Below, piece by piece: positions 11,501-19,224 of a DNA stretch of 64,000 nucleotides. Where the stretch lies: assembly GCF_035989885.1 (NCBI RefSeq), contig NZ_CP108518.1, forward strand, positions 2,298,501-2,362,500. The letters are read 5' to 3'. Under the pieces are notes generated by a model that did not search any database, was not told the DNA's origin, and saw only the letters and a list, made by a program, of their open reading frames with translations. This DNA comes from Streptomyces sp. NBC_01232. GTDB lineage: Bacteria; Actinomycetota; Actinomycetes; Streptomycetales; Streptomycetaceae. Both the position numbers and the translations under genes were made by a program. The first letter of the stretch is position 1. Each line of letters opens with the position of its first letter.

Positions 11501-12265
11501 GTGGAGCACAATCCCGCGATACGCGAAGAAGCAGTCCTGCTGTTGCGCCGAGGCGTGACCAATCGAGTGGTGGCCGAGAGTCTCGGCGTGCCCCGCGGAA
11601 CTGTCGGCTGGTGGCGACACCAGGACCGGAAGATCCGCGGCGAGACCTACGAGCCGCCCACCGACTGCCCGAGATGCACCGGGCTCGACGTCGACCGGCC
11701 CGCCTACGCCTATCTCCTCGGCCTCTACCTCGGCGACGGCCACATCATCTCGAAGTACAAGCAGCATCACCTGTCCATCTTCTGCGACGCCACCTGGGTG
11801 GGCCTCATCGACGCCGCCGAGGAAGCGATGCACCTTGTGATGCGGATCCCCAGCGTGAGTCGTCGACAGCGACAGGGGTGCGTTGAGGTGCAGTCCCACT
11901 CGACCCATTGGACCTGCCTGTTTCCGCAGCACGGGCCCGGCAAGAAGCACGAGCGGCGGATCGTGCTCGAGGGCTGGCAGCAGGAGATCGTGGATGTGCA
12001 TCCGTGGGAGTTCCTGCGGGGGCTGATCCACTCCGACGGGTGTCGGGTCACCAACTGGACCGTGCGCAACGGCAAGCGGTACGAGTACCCGCGGTACTTT
12101 TTCACCAACAAGTCCGACGACATCCGTCGGCTCTGCACGGACACGCTCACCGCGGTCGGGGTCCAGTGGACCGTTCTGGCTCGGGGCAGTGATCCGTTCA
12201 ATGTGTCCGTCGCGCGCAAGGCGTCCGTCGCGTTGATGGACGCCCACATCGGGCCGAAGTACTAG
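11501..12265 (+). CDS. helix-turn-helix protein with two LAGLIDADG-like motifs
   Basis: A 254-residue protein. The N-terminus (AIREEAVLLLRRGVTNRVVAESLGVPRGTVGWWRHQ) is a transposase/resolvase-type helix-turn-helix. A possible zinc knuckle DCPRC follows, then two LAGLIDADG-type helices about 150 residues apart: YAYLLGLYLGDGHI and PWEFLRGLIHSDGCR. Each ends in the acidic residue that would bind metal in a homing endonuclease, and the C-terminal part (RYFFTNKSDDIRRLCTDTLTAVGVQWTV) fits the second repeat. It could be a free-standing homing-endonuclease relative or a domesticated DNA-binding regulator. It starts 112 nt after the odd tRNA and its TAG stop lies in the CTAG target duplicated by the following IS. 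Start GTG 11501 has only a weak GAGG upstream. Confidence 0.75.
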   Translation: MEHNPAIREEAVLLLRRGVTNRVVAESLGVPRGTVGWWRHQDRKIRGETYEPPTDCPRCTGLDVDRPAYAYLLGLYLGDGHIISKYKQHHLSIFCDATWVGLIDAAEEAMHLVMRIPSVSRRQRQGCVEVQSHSTHWTCLFPQHGPGKKHERRIVLEGWQQEIVDVHPWEFLRGLIHSDGCRVTNWTVRNGKRYEYPRYFFTNKSDDIRRLCTDTLTAVGVQWTVLARGSDPFNVSVARKASVALMDAHIGPKY

Positions 12266-12305
12266 GCCGTGTATCGGAAGTGAACCGTGTGCATAGGGTG
12301 TCGGC

Positions 12306-12725
12306 ATGTCACTGGGTCACATAGTCCTCTCGTCGGGTCGTTCGATCCGGCTCACCGAGCTACGGATGTCTTCGACCTACGGCGGGATGCTGGAGGGCTA
12401 CCCGTGCAAGCGCATCAACGACCGGAAGGTCAGCTGGCTCCAGCGGCAGGCCGAGCACGCATTTCCCTCCAGGCCGGTCCATCTTGTTCCGCCCTCGCGC
12501 GAGTACCCGGACGAGACCGCCGGCGCTTTCGGTCCCGTTGAGGTGCTGCCTTCAGTGGCCTGCATCGGTGTCTTCGACTCCACGGCGCTCGACCCGACAA
12601 TGAACGGTTCCTCCCTCGTCGTCGCCTGGTTCCAGCCAGCACCGGAGGTACCGGCGGGCGAGGATGCTGATCACGCGCTTCACGGCATTCACTGGGAGGA
12701 GCTGGCCCAGGACTACGAGCTGTAG
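12306..12725 (+). CDS. hypothetical protein inside the IS element (passenger candidate)
   Basis: A 139-residue soluble protein that I do not recognise. It starts 24 nt inside the left inverted repeat and ends 11 nt before the transposase stop, so it fills the element's left third. The sequence begins MSLGHIVLSSGRSIRLTEL, has one Cys in GYPCKRI, Tyr/Trp-rich patches and an acidic end (GIHWEELAQDYEL); there is no signal peptide or membrane segment. The gene is less extremely GC-rich than its neighbours. It may be a passenger carried by the element, or an older resident trapped between two insertions. No function is proposed. Confidence 0.62.
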   Translation: MSLGHIVLSSGRSIRLTELRMSSTYGGMLEGYPCKRINDRKVSWLQRQAEHAFPSRPVHLVPPSREYPDETAGAFGPVEVLPSVACIGVFDSTALDPTMNGSSLVVAWFQPAPEVPAGEDADHALHGIHWEELAQDYEL

Positions 12726-12736
12726 CAGCGTGCTGG

Positions 12737-13612
12737 TCACAGCCACTCGTTGACGGCCGCGACGAGGACAGTGGCTTCAAAGCAGACCGCGAGCTTGTCG
12801 TAGCGGGTGGCCACGGCCCGGTGGCGCTTGAGGCGGTTGATTCCGCACTCGACCGCGTGACGCTTGCGGTAGTCGACCGGATCGAATTGCGGCGGTCGGC
12901 CACCGCGGGAGCCTCGCTTATGACGGTTGCGGACCTGGTCGACCTTGTCCGGGATGGTGCAGCGGATCCCCCGGCGGCGCAGGTAAGCGCGGTTGTTGCG
13001 GGAAGCGTACGCCGTGTCGGCCCGCACGCGATCGGGGCGGACGCGCGGCCGCCCCGGCCCGAGGCGGGGCACGCGGACTTTCTCCAGCACCGGTTCGAAC
13101 TGCGGTGAGTCGCCGCGCTGCCCTGCGGTCACCACGATCGACATGGGTTTCTGACCCTGCTCGACGGCCAGGTGCAGCTTGGTGGTGAACCCGCCGCGTG
13201 AGCGTCCCAGCCCGTGATCGACCGGCTCGGTGAAGACGCCGCCCGGCGGTTTCTTCTGCAGGTCACCCTGTCTGCGGGCCCCGGCCGCGTGCTGGTGGGC
13301 GCGGCACACCGTGGAGTCGACGCTCAGGTCCCACACGATCGCACCCTTCGCGTCGGCCAGGGACTGGAGCCGGGTGAAAACCCGGTGCCAGGTGCCGTCC
13401 CGTTGCCACCGGCGGAACAGGTCGTAGACCCGTCCCCACGGCCCGTACTCGACAGGCACGTCCCGCCATGGCACACCGGTACGGACACGGAACCGTATGC
13501 CGTCGATCAGCTGCCGCCGGGGCCAGACGGGCGGCCGCCCCGCCTTCGTCCCCTTCGGCAACAACTGCTCCAGCACCGCCCACTGCTCGTCCGTGAGATC
13601 TCCCCGCCCCAT
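12737..13612 (-). CDS. IS5-family transposase (intact)
   Basis: A 291-residue DDE transposase in one uninterrupted frame. The N-terminus has the DUF4096-type domain ([56 protein letters not shown]). The catalytic core shows first Asp in [31 protein letters not shown], second Asp in [20 protein letters not shown] and Glu in [26 protein letters not shown] (the Y-R-E signature). Many actinobacterial relatives need a frameshift; this one does not. It begins 29 nt inside the right inverted repeat. The element therefore looks potentially active. Confidence 0.92.
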   Translation of the reverse strand: MGRGDLTDEQWAVLEQLLPKGTKAGRPPVWPRRQLIDGIRFRVRTGVPWRDVPVEYGPWGRVYDLFRRWQRDGTWHRVFTRLQSLADAKGAIVWDLSVDSTVCRAHQHAAGARRQGDLQKKPPGGVFTEPVDHGLGRSRGGFTTKLHLAVEQGQKPMSIVVTAGQRGDSPQFEPVLEKVRVPRLGPGRPRVRPDRVRADTAYASRNNRAYLRRRGIRCTIPDKVDQVRNRHKRGSRGGRPPQFDPVDYRKRHAVECGINRLKRHRAVATRYDKLAVCFEATVLVAAVNEWL

Positions 13613-13660
13613 GAACCGTGATCATCCATCGGTCAAGATCCACTTTCGATACACGCCCTA

Positions 13661-13695
13661 GGGGCCTGTCCGGTGGATCCTGCCGGACAGGCCCC
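13661..13695. terminator. terminator hairpin between IS insertion and DUF1062 gene
   Basis: A perfect 13-bp stem (13661-13673 with 13683-13695) and a 9-nt loop. It follows the stop of the leftward DUF1062 gene and, before the IS arrived, lay directly after the stop of the HTH-LAGLIDADG gene, so it served both convergent genes. Confidence 0.8.
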
Positions 13696-13711
13696 CGGTC
13701 CCGAGGTGGGC

Positions 13712-14260
13712 TCAGCGCTTGAGCGTGAAGGTGAAGTCGCCGGAGAGCTTGACGCTCAGCCGGACTGCCGAAACGAGTTTGCCCTCCGTTATCAGCCTCT
13801 CGACCTCGGCCCGCGAAAGACCGAACCCTTCAGCGATCAGTCGCACAGGACGGACGGGGATCCGCGCCGCGAAGCGGACCGAGACGTCGATCACCTCCCG
13901 GTCCAGGTGATCCGATGCGCCGGTGTCGAGGCGCCAGGCGTTGTTCCAGTCGACGGCTATGCGATTGCGGCGCCGTACCACTGGATCCTGGAGCAACTCA
14001 GCGGCCAGGTCGGGGTCGTTGTCATGCATCCGGTCCAGCAGCTCAGGTCGTACGGAGCGCACGTTCACCCGCTCCAGGACCGTGAGCTTCGCCGTGTCCC
14101 CGCAAGCGGTGCAGAGCACGAGGAGCCAGGCGTCGAGGAGCTTGTGGTTCGCGTTGACGCGGAATTTGCCGTTCGCCCGGAAGCGGTCGGATGCGCACGC
14201 GGGGCAACGGCGGAGAACGGTCGGCAGGCAGGTGGGCATGACCACCCAGTCATTGAGCAC
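13712..14260 (-). CDS. DUF1062 family protein
   Basis: A 182-residue protein matching what I know of the DUF1062 family: two zinc-ribbon Cys pairs (RRCPACASDRF near residue 19 and VLCTACGDTAK near residue 50), the WDWNNAW-like segment IAVDWNNAWRLDT, and a C-terminal S4/HTH-like part (LIAEGFGLSRAEVERLITEGKLVS). Function is unknown; zinc binding and nucleic-acid contact are guesses from sequence. GTG 14260 gives the full open frame, while ATG 14239 would start closer to the conserved Cys region and is equally plausible. It ends next to the terminator hairpin at 13661-13695. Confidence 0.75.
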   Translation of the reverse strand: MLNDWVVMPTCLPTVLRRCPACASDRFRANGKFRVNANHKLLDAWLLVLCTACGDTAKLTVLERVNVRSVRPELLDRMHDNDPDLAAELLQDPVVRRRNRIAVDWNNAWRLDTGASDHLDREVIDVSVRFAARIPVRPVRLIAEGFGLSRAEVERLITEGKLVSAVRLSVKLSGDFTFTLKR

Positions 14261-14349
14261 AGAAGTACACCGGTTTCAGTGAGAAGTCCGCAGCAAAAAG
14301 CAGCGCGGCGCACAGGCGCGACGCGCGACAGATCAGCACTCGGGAGGTC

Positions 14350-14475
14350 TCACAGGGTGTACAACGGCACGTCCTTGCCCAGACGACTTGACTCGGCAGC
14401 ACGGTAATGGCGCGCAGCGGCGCTGCTCCACTGGTTTTCGAGCGCCTCACCGCGAGGTACTGCCCGGTGGATCAT
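14350..14475 (-). CDS. possible 41-residue ORF
   Basis: A short leftward ORF from ATG 14475 (IHRAVPRGEALENQWSSA after the start, ending DVPLYTL), placed between the DUF1062 gene and a degraded transposase. It overlaps no other gene but has no clear ribosome site and matches no family I know. It may be chance. Nothing else is visible in 14261-14480. Confidence 0.2.
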   Translation of the reverse strand: MIHRAVPRGEALENQWSSAAARHYRAAESSRLGKDVPLYTL

Positions 14476-14479
14476 GGAC

Positions 14480-14690
14480 GGAGCCAGAGCCGGAGCCGGA
14501 GCCGGATCGCCGCGACGGTGACGGTGCCGTGGTGGGTCGGCCCCGGAGTGAAGAGCAGGCCGGGCGGGCGGCGTTCGGCTTGGCCGGCGAGGTGGATTCT
14601 GGTGGTCAGCCCGCCGCGCGGGTGGGTGATCCGACTCGGTCCGTGTGGTCCTCGGCATCCGGGGCGGTCTGAGCAGCGCCCTGGGTTCAG
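14480..14690 (-). pseudogene. degraded IS5-type transposase fragment
   Basis: The leftward frame contains SRITHPRGGLTTRIHLAG followed by LLFTPG, which corresponds to the SRGG(L/F)TTK(L/I)HLA ... TPGQ block in the middle of IS5-family transposases (compare the intact copy at 12737-13612). The catalytic Asp regions on both sides are missing or replaced by low-complexity Arg/Leu repeats, and no start or inverted repeats are apparent. It is a small scar of an older insertion; the exact ends are uncertain. Confidence 0.55.
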
Positions 14691-15232
14691 AGGTGGGTGG
14701 TGGTTCCGGTGGCCGGGTCGTAGGTGATCAGGGGTGGCAGCTGGTGGTGGCCGGTGACGGTCTCGGCGGTGAGGACGGCGGGGCTGGCGCAGGCCGTGCC
14801 CAGTTCGGTCAGGAAGCGCAGGACGTCGGTGACGTGGTCCGCGTCCTCGATGCTGTCGGGCCAGAGGGAGAATTCGATCCCGTCGACGGGCAGGTGGGCC
14901 GTGAACCAGGTGCGGCCGCAGCGGACGGCGAGGCTTGCGCTGTAGCCGTCTTCGATGGAGTCGATGGGGTTGCCGGTGTCGTGCGGGCCGATGTCCTGTC
15001 CCTCGGCGCCGTCGTACCAGGTGAGCTGGTCGGCGGCGCCGCGGAAGTGGTGCAGGACCTGTTGCCAGTGCGTGTCGTCGGTGTCGGTGACGGTGATGTC
15101 GCGGAGGCTTCCGTCGACGTAGAACACGTGGCACATCCACGGGTCGGGCAGCAGGCAGGGGCTTTGGCGGTGTTCGCATTCGTGCCCGGGTCCGGCGTGT
15201 GGCGGGTGTGGCGGGTGTGCCTGCGTGGTCAT
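14687..15232 (-). CDS. hypothetical protein
   Basis: A 181-residue cytoplasmic-looking protein. A His/Pro-rich start (HPPHPPHAGPGHECEH) with possible metal ligands is followed by MCHVFYVDGSLRDITVTDTD, WQQVLHHFRGAADQLTWYDG and SLAVRCGRTWFTAHLPVDGIEFSLWP, which suggest an alpha/beta domain with alternating strands. I do not recognise the family; proteins of this layout occur as streptomycete hypotheticals, sometimes called immunity-like, but nothing here proves that. It is leftward like the MarR gene upstream, 61 nt away. Confidence 0.6.
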   Translation of the reverse strand: MTTQAHPPHPPHAGPGHECEHRQSPCLLPDPWMCHVFYVDGSLRDITVTDTDDTHWQQVLHHFRGAADQLTWYDGAEGQDIGPHDTGNPIDSIEDGYSASLAVRCGRTWFTAHLPVDGIEFSLWPDSIEDADHVTDVLRFLTELGTACASPAVLTAETVTGHHQLPPLITYDPATGTTTHL

Positions 15233-15293
15233 CCGGGCCGTCCCCGTGCGTGGTGGTCGTGGGGATCAAGTATGGCCTGTGGTTCTGCCGGTG

Positions 15294-15749
15294 TTACGGC
15301 AGGTCGCCGTTGCCGCCGAGGTTGGCGACGAGGCGGCGGAGGGTGTCGATCGTGGCCGCGTAGGTGGCGTCGTCTATGCCCTGGCGCATACGGGTGTGGA
15401 CTGCGGCGTTGCGGTCGTGGGCTCGGATGCGGCCGGCTTCGCCGGTGTCGGTGAGGGTCAGGTGGTCGTCGGTCTCGGTGAGCCAGCCGCGGGCGGTGAG
15501 GTCGTCGTAGACGGTCTCGAAGTCGGTGTCCTGGTCGTCGAAGGGTGCCAGCTTTTCGGTGAGGGCCTTGCGGGTCCATTGGCCCTGGGCCCGGGCTATG
15601 TGGTTCAGGGTCCACCAGTGGGGCTGGGTGAGGTGTTCTTCGGCGAGGGCGGTGCGGAGGCCGCCGATGACCAGGTGGGCTGCTTCGCGGGTCCAGTAGC
15701 CGATCGGCTGGGCGGCGAGCTGTTCCTGGGAGTACTCCTTGGTCGTCAT
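15294..15749 (-). CDS. MarR-family winged-helix regulator
   Basis: A 151-residue MarR-like protein: PIGYWTREAAHLVIGGLRTALAEEHLTQPHWWTLNHIARA (dimer helix and first DNA-domain helix), recognition region QGQWTRKALTEKLAPFDD, wing region FETVYDDLTARGWLTETDDHLTLTDTGEAGRI and a C-terminal dimerisation helix (DDATYAATIDTLRRLVANL). Members usually repress their own promoter and a neighbour and respond to phenolic ligands or oxidation. It starts 14 nt from a palindrome at 15763-15784 and is divergent from the EF-hand gene, so both may be controlled from that site. Confidence 0.82.
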   Translation of the reverse strand: MTTKEYSQEQLAAQPIGYWTREAAHLVIGGLRTALAEEHLTQPHWWTLNHIARAQGQWTRKALTEKLAPFDDQDTDFETVYDDLTARGWLTETDDHLTLTDTGEAGRIRAHDRNAAVHTRMRQGIDDATYAATIDTLRRLVANLGGNGDLP

Positions 15750-15762
15750 GGTGCGACCGTAG

Positions 15763-15784
15763 GACCTCAGGTTAGGTTGAGGTC
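15763..15784. promoter_or_regulatory. 22-bp palindrome resembling a SoxR/MerR box
   Basis: GACCTCA (15763-15769) and TGAGGTC (15778-15784) are perfect inverted arms around GGTTAGGT. The core CCTCAGGTTAGGTTGAGG differs from the SoxR consensus CCTCAAGTTAACTTGAGG at three positions. It lies between the divergent MarR and EF-hand genes. It could be bound by SoxR, another MerR protein, or the MarR protein itself. Confidence 0.55.
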
Positions 15785-15812
15785 AAGTGACTCTTCGGCA
15801 GGGGATTTCGTG

Positions 15813-16064
15813 ATGAGTGAGAAGGCCCGGAAGTTGTTCGTCGCGCTCGATCTGAACGATGACGGTGAGCTGACGCGGGCGGAGGTGATTTCGGCTCTGC
15901 GGTCGAAGGCGCCGACGTTGGCGGCGCGGGGGGATCTGCCGTTCTGGGGTGTGGGGGATGCGGATGCGTCGTCGGCGCTGTTCGATGAGGCGGATGCGAA
16001 CGGGGATGCGGTGTTGAGTTTCGAGGAGTTCGCCGTGGTGGTGGATCGGCGGTTCGGCTGGTAG
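15813..16064 (+). CDS. EF-hand calcium-binding protein
   Basis: An 83-residue protein with two EF-hand loops: [12 protein letters not shown] (about residues 13-24) and [12 protein letters not shown] (about residues 66-77), each with acidic or Asn ligands at the loop positions and Glu at position 12. Length and spacing match small streptomycete calmodulin-like proteins, which bind calcium in the cytoplasm. ATG 15813 is used; GTG 15810 directly before it is possible. It is probably monocistronic, divergent from the MarR gene. Confidence 0.85.
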   Translation: MSEKARKLFVALDLNDDGELTRAEVISALRSKAPTLAARGDLPFWGVGDADASSALFDEADANGDAVLSFEEFAVVVDRRFGW

Positions 16065-16119
16065 TCGGGGGTGGCGAAAGTCGTTCCGGGGTGCGGGGGT
16101 GGGGTCCTACCGTGGCGTG

Positions 16120-16653
16120 GTGACGATTCGGATGATCATTCTCAATGGCGGTTCCAGCTCGGGTAAGTCGGGGATCGTGCGGTGTCTGCAGTCTGTGCTG
16201 CCGGATCCGTGGCTGGCGTTCGGGTGTGACGGGTTCGTGGATGCGTTGCCTGCGGGGATGCTGGCGTCGGACGAGGGGATCGTGTTCGGCGCGGATGGCG
16301 GGGTGAGCGTCGGGGTGGAGTTCCGGGTGCTGGAGGCGGCGTGGATGGAGGGGGTGGTGGCGATGGCCCGTGCGGGGGCGAGGGTCATCATCGATGACGT
16401 GTTTCTGGGTGGGGCGGCGTCGCAGGAGCGGTGGCGGCGGGCTCTGGGCGGGCTGGGTGTGCTGTGGGTGGGCGTCCGGTGCGAGGGTGCGGTGGCTGCG
16501 GGGCGTGAGGTGGCGCGGGGGGACCGGACGGTGGGGATGGCCGTGGCGCAGGCGGGTGTGGTGCATGAGGGGGTGCGCTACGACGTGGAGGTGGATACGA
16601 CGCGTGCGGAGTCGATGGTGTGTGCGCGGGTCATCGCGGCGCACGTCGGCTGA
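16120..16653 (+). CDS. chloramphenicol phosphotransferase-like kinase
   Basis: A 177-residue P-loop protein. Walker A is [12 protein letters not shown] at about residues 8-18. [16 protein letters not shown] holds the Asp that activates the hydroxyl acceptor in the CPT family; [12 protein letters not shown] resembles Walker [28 protein letters not shown] is the typical CPT C-terminus. Such enzymes phosphorylate the 3'-OH of chloramphenicol in the producer S. venezuelae; elsewhere the substrate is unknown. A TACCGT element sits 6-11 nt before GTG 16120, so the message may be leaderless. GTG 16117 is an alternative. Resistance should not be assumed from sequence alone. Confidence 0.75.
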   Translation: MTIRMIILNGGSSSGKSGIVRCLQSVLPDPWLAFGCDGFVDALPAGMLASDEGIVFGADGGVSVGVEFRVLEAAWMEGVVAMARAGARVIIDDVFLGGAASQERWRRALGGLGVLWVGVRCEGAVAAGREVARGDRTVGMAVAQAGVVHEGVRYDVEVDTTRAESMVCARVIAAHVG

Positions 16654-16802
16654 TGGTGGTCGCGCCGGCCGGTCCGGGGTGTGGGGGTTTTGGCGGGGGT
16701 GGGTGCGTCTGCCCCAGGCCGGTGGGGCCTGGGGGCGGGACGTGTGCGTTCAGGGGTGTCCTGGCGATGGGGCCGGGCCCGGCGGGATCGGCCGGACGCT
16801 CC

Positions 16803-18230
16803 CTAGCGGACCGGGTCGCCGATGTGGTGGATGCGGACGAGGTTGGTGGAGCCGGTGACGCCGGGGGGTGAGCCGGCGGTGATGACGACGGTGTCGCCGG
16901 GTACGCAGCGGCCGATGCGCAGGAGTTCTTCTTCGACTTGGGCGACCATGGCGTCGGTGGAGTCGACGTGGGGGCCGAGGAAGGTTTCTACGCCCCAGGT
17001 GAGGTTGAGTTGGGAGCGGGTGGCCTGGTCGGGGGTGAAGGCCAGGAGGGGGATGGGTGAGCGGTAGCGGGAGAGTCGGCGGACGGTGTCGCCGCTCTGG
17101 GTGAAGGCTACGAGGAATTTGGCGTCGAGGAAGTCGCCCATTTCGGCGGCGGCTCGAGCGACGGCTCCGCCTTGGGTGCGGGGCTTGTTGCGGTCGGTGA
17201 GGGGTGGGAGGCCCTTGGCGAGGATGTCTTCTTCGGCGGCTTCGACGATGCGGGACATGGTGCGGACGGTTTCGACGGGGTATTTGCCGACGCTGGTTTC
17301 GCCGGAGAGCATGACGGCGTCGGTGCCGTCGATGATGGCGTTGGCGACGTCGCTGGCTTCGGCGCGGGTGGGGCGGGAGTTGTCGATCATCGAGTCGAGC
17401 ATCTGGGTGGCGACGATGACGGGTTTGGCGTTGCGCTTGGCGAGTTTGACGGCGCGCTTTTGGACGATGGGGACTTGTTCCAGGGGCATTTCGACGCCGA
17501 GGTCGCCGCGGGCGACCATGATGCCGTCGAAGGCGGCGACGATGTCGTCGATGTTTTCGACGGCTTGCGGCTTTTCGATCTTGGCGATGACGGGGAGGCG
17601 TCGGCCTTCTTCGTCCATGATGCGGTGGACGTCCTGGATGTCGTTGCCGCTGCGGACGAAGGAGAGGGCGATGACGTCGGCGCCGGTGCGCAGGGCCCAG
17701 CGGAGGTCTTCGATGTCTTTTTCGGAGAGTGCGGGGACGGAGACGGCTACTCCGGGGAGGTTGAGGCCTTTGTGGTCGGAGACCATGCCGCCTTCGATGA
17801 CGCGGGTGTGGACGCGGGGGCCGTCGACTGCGGTGACTTCGAGGGTGACGCGGCCGTCGTCGACGAGGATGCGTTCGCCGGTGGTGACGTCGGCGGCGAG
17901 TCCCTTGTAGGTGGTGCCGCAGGTGTGGCGGTCGCCTTCGTGGTCTTCGACGGTGATGGTGAATTCGTCACCGCGTTCAAGGAGTACGGGTCCTTCGTGG
18001 AAGCGGCCGAGGCGGATCTTCGGGCCTTGAAGGTCGGCGAGGACGCCGACGCTGCGGCCGGTCTCGTCGGAGGCCTTGCGTACGCGCTGGTAGCGCTCCT
18101 CGTGTTCGGCGTAGGTGCCGTGGCTGAGGTTGAGGCGGGCGATGTCCATTCCGGCTTCGACCAGGGCTTTGATCTGGTCGTATGAGTCGGTTGCGGGGCC
18201 CAGGGTACATACGATTTTCGCTCGGCGCAT
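16803..18230 (-). CDS. pyk: pyruvate kinase
   Basis: A 475-residue pyruvate kinase, normal length. MRRAKIVCTLGPATDSYDQIKALVEAGMD is the conserved start, followed by ARLNLSHG, LADLQGPKIRLGRF, the B domain, the active-site block VIAKIEKPQAVENIDDIVAAFDGIMVARGDLGVEMP and the substrate/K+ region KPVIVATQMLDSMI and TRAEASDVANAIIDGTDAVMLSGETSVGKYP. It converts PEP and ADP to pyruvate and ATP, the last step of glycolysis. ATG 18228-18230 is the family start; the frame stays open 40 codons upstream without homology. It is transcribed alone, with a candidate promoter at 18262-18290. Confidence 0.96.
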   Translation of the reverse strand: MRRAKIVCTLGPATDSYDQIKALVEAGMDIARLNLSHGTYAEHEERYQRVRKASDETGRSVGVLADLQGPKIRLGRFHEGPVLLERGDEFTITVEDHEGDRHTCGTTYKGLAADVTTGERILVDDGRVTLEVTAVDGPRVHTRVIEGGMVSDHKGLNLPGVAVSVPALSEKDIEDLRWALRTGADVIALSFVRSGNDIQDVHRIMDEEGRRLPVIAKIEKPQAVENIDDIVAAFDGIMVARGDLGVEMPLEQVPIVQKRAVKLAKRNAKPVIVATQMLDSMIDNSRPTRAEASDVANAIIDGTDAVMLSGETSVGKYPVETVRTMSRIVEAAEEDILAKGLPPLTDRNKPRTQGGAVARAAAEMGDFLDAKFLVAFTQSGDTVRRLSRYRSPIPLLAFTPDQATRSQLNLTWGVETFLGPHVDSTDAMVAQVEEELLRIGRCVPGDTVVITAGSPPGVTGSTNLVRIHHIGDPVR

Positions 18231-18261
18231 GAGGCGAGCGTATTCCCCTACCTGTGGGTAG

Positions 18262-18290
18262 GTAATCGCTTCCGGGTGTCCACTCAACAA
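18262..18290 (-). promoter_or_regulatory. candidate pyk promoter
   Basis: On the minus strand TTGTTG (18290-18285) and GATTAC (18267-18262) are 17 nt apart, 32 nt before the pyk ATG. Several CAAC/GTTG half-sites around 18284-18320 form imperfect inverted repeats that could be operator sequence. Confidence 0.4.
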
Positions 18291-18330
18291 CCTTTGAGCA
18301 AAAGCTTGTTGACAACTGTTGAATGTGCAT

Positions 18331-18354
18331 GGGGGTGCTCTGATGAGCACCCCC
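18331..18354 (-). terminator. terminator after the SIMPL gene
   Basis: A perfect 10-bp stem (18331-18340 with 18345-18354) with a TGAT loop, just downstream of the leftward gene ending at 18376 and upstream of the pyk promoter. Confidence 0.7.
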
Positions 18355-18375
18355 GGGGCCGCTTTTTGTGGTTCT

Positions 18376-19095
18376 TCAGAGTTGCGGAGGGGTCATGGTG
18401 AAGCGGGCGTTCACCTGTGCGTAGACCGTCTGGCGCTGGGGTTCGAGGTCGAGGGGCGGGGGGCCTGCGTCCTCGGCGGCACTGAAGGCCATGGTGCGCA
18501 TGCCTGCGCCGGGGGAGGCGGCGAAGGGGGCGGCGTTCTCGGCGCCGAGGTCGGCGAGTTCGACGAGAGCGGCGAGGCCGGCGCCGAGTGCTTCGGCGTA
18601 TTCGCGGGCGCGCTGGACGGCTTCGAGTACGGCCTGCCGGCGTGCCTGTCCGTGGGCGGGCGAGGTGGGGCGCAGGGCCCACCAGGGGCCGTCGACCTGG
18701 GTGAGTTCGAGGTCGGCGAGGCGGGTGGTGAGTTCGCCGAGGGTGGTGAAGTCGTTCAGTTCGGCGGTGATGTGGACGCGGCCGTGGTAGGCGCGGATGC
18801 GTTCGGCGCGGCCGTGGCGGGTGAGTTCGGGGGTGATGGAGAAGGCGCCGGTTTCGAGTTTTTCGACGGGGTCGCCGTAGCTCTTGATGAGGTCGAGGAC
18901 GGTGTTGTTGCGGCGGGTGAGGTCTTCGAGTGCGGTGCGGCGGTCGGTGCCGCGGGCGCTGACGGTGATGCCGATGCGGGCGATTTCGGGGTCGACTTCG
19001 ATGCGGGCTTCGCCGCGGACCGCTACGCGGGGTACTTCGGGGGTTCCGTAGGGCTGGTGGGATGCGTGCGGGGTGTGCGCTGCGTCCTGGGTCAT
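18376..19095 (-). CDS. SIMPL (DUF541) domain protein
   Basis: A 239-residue SIMPL/DUF541 protein: VPRVAVRGEARIEVDPEIARIGITVSARGTDRRTALEDL is the typical domain start, followed by TGAFSITPEL and HGRVHITAELNDFTTLGELTTRLADLELTQVDGPWW, and the conserved helix QARRQAVLEAVQRAREYAEALG. The E. coli relative YggE is linked to oxidative-stress defence and SIMPL proteins form large rings; mechanism is not known. Unlike YggE there is no signal peptide, so it should be cytoplasmic. ATG 19095 is used, with GGAAA six nt upstream; GTG 19104 is an alternative. It is divergent from the nucleotidase gene. Confidence 0.82.
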   Translation of the reverse strand: MTQDAAHTPHASHQPYGTPEVPRVAVRGEARIEVDPEIARIGITVSARGTDRRTALEDLTRRNNTVLDLIKSYGDPVEKLETGAFSITPELTRHGRAERIRAYHGRVHITAELNDFTTLGELTTRLADLELTQVDGPWWALRPTSPAHGQARRQAVLEAVQRAREYAEALGAGLAALVELADLGAENAAPFAASPGAGMRTMAFSAAEDAGPPPLDLEPQRQTVYAQVNARFTMTPPQL

Positions 19096-19224
19096 GGTTT
19101 CCACTGTCGCACTGTCGCTCGTACGGGCGTGGTCATCGGATCGAAACCTGTCGGGGGTGTTGCGTCTTGTTGCTGGTGGGCCAGAATCTACGCGCGTTGT
19201 TCACGCCTCAAAAGGGGAGATGGC

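Larger units (their letters stand above)
12266..13657. mobile_element. IS5-family element with passenger ORF and CTAG target duplication
   Basis: About 1.39 kb bounded by imperfect inverted repeats: GCCGTGTATCGGAAGTG at 12266-12282 and, read on the other strand, GGCGTGTATCGAAAGTG at 13657-13641 (2 mismatches in 17). CTAG flanks both ends (12262-12265, 13658-13661), matching the YTAR target of the IS5 group. Joining the flanks without the element restores the stop of the upstream gene directly followed by a 13-bp terminator hairpin, strong support for these borders. Inside are a rightward 139-codon ORF and a leftward intact transposase gene, end to end. IS5-type elements are usually shorter and carry only transposase. 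Confidence 0.82.

Noticed and set aside
16120..16653. Calling the CPT-like protein a chloramphenicol resistance gene
   Set aside because: The fold matches, but family members outside S. venezuelae have unknown substrates and no biosynthetic genes are nearby.
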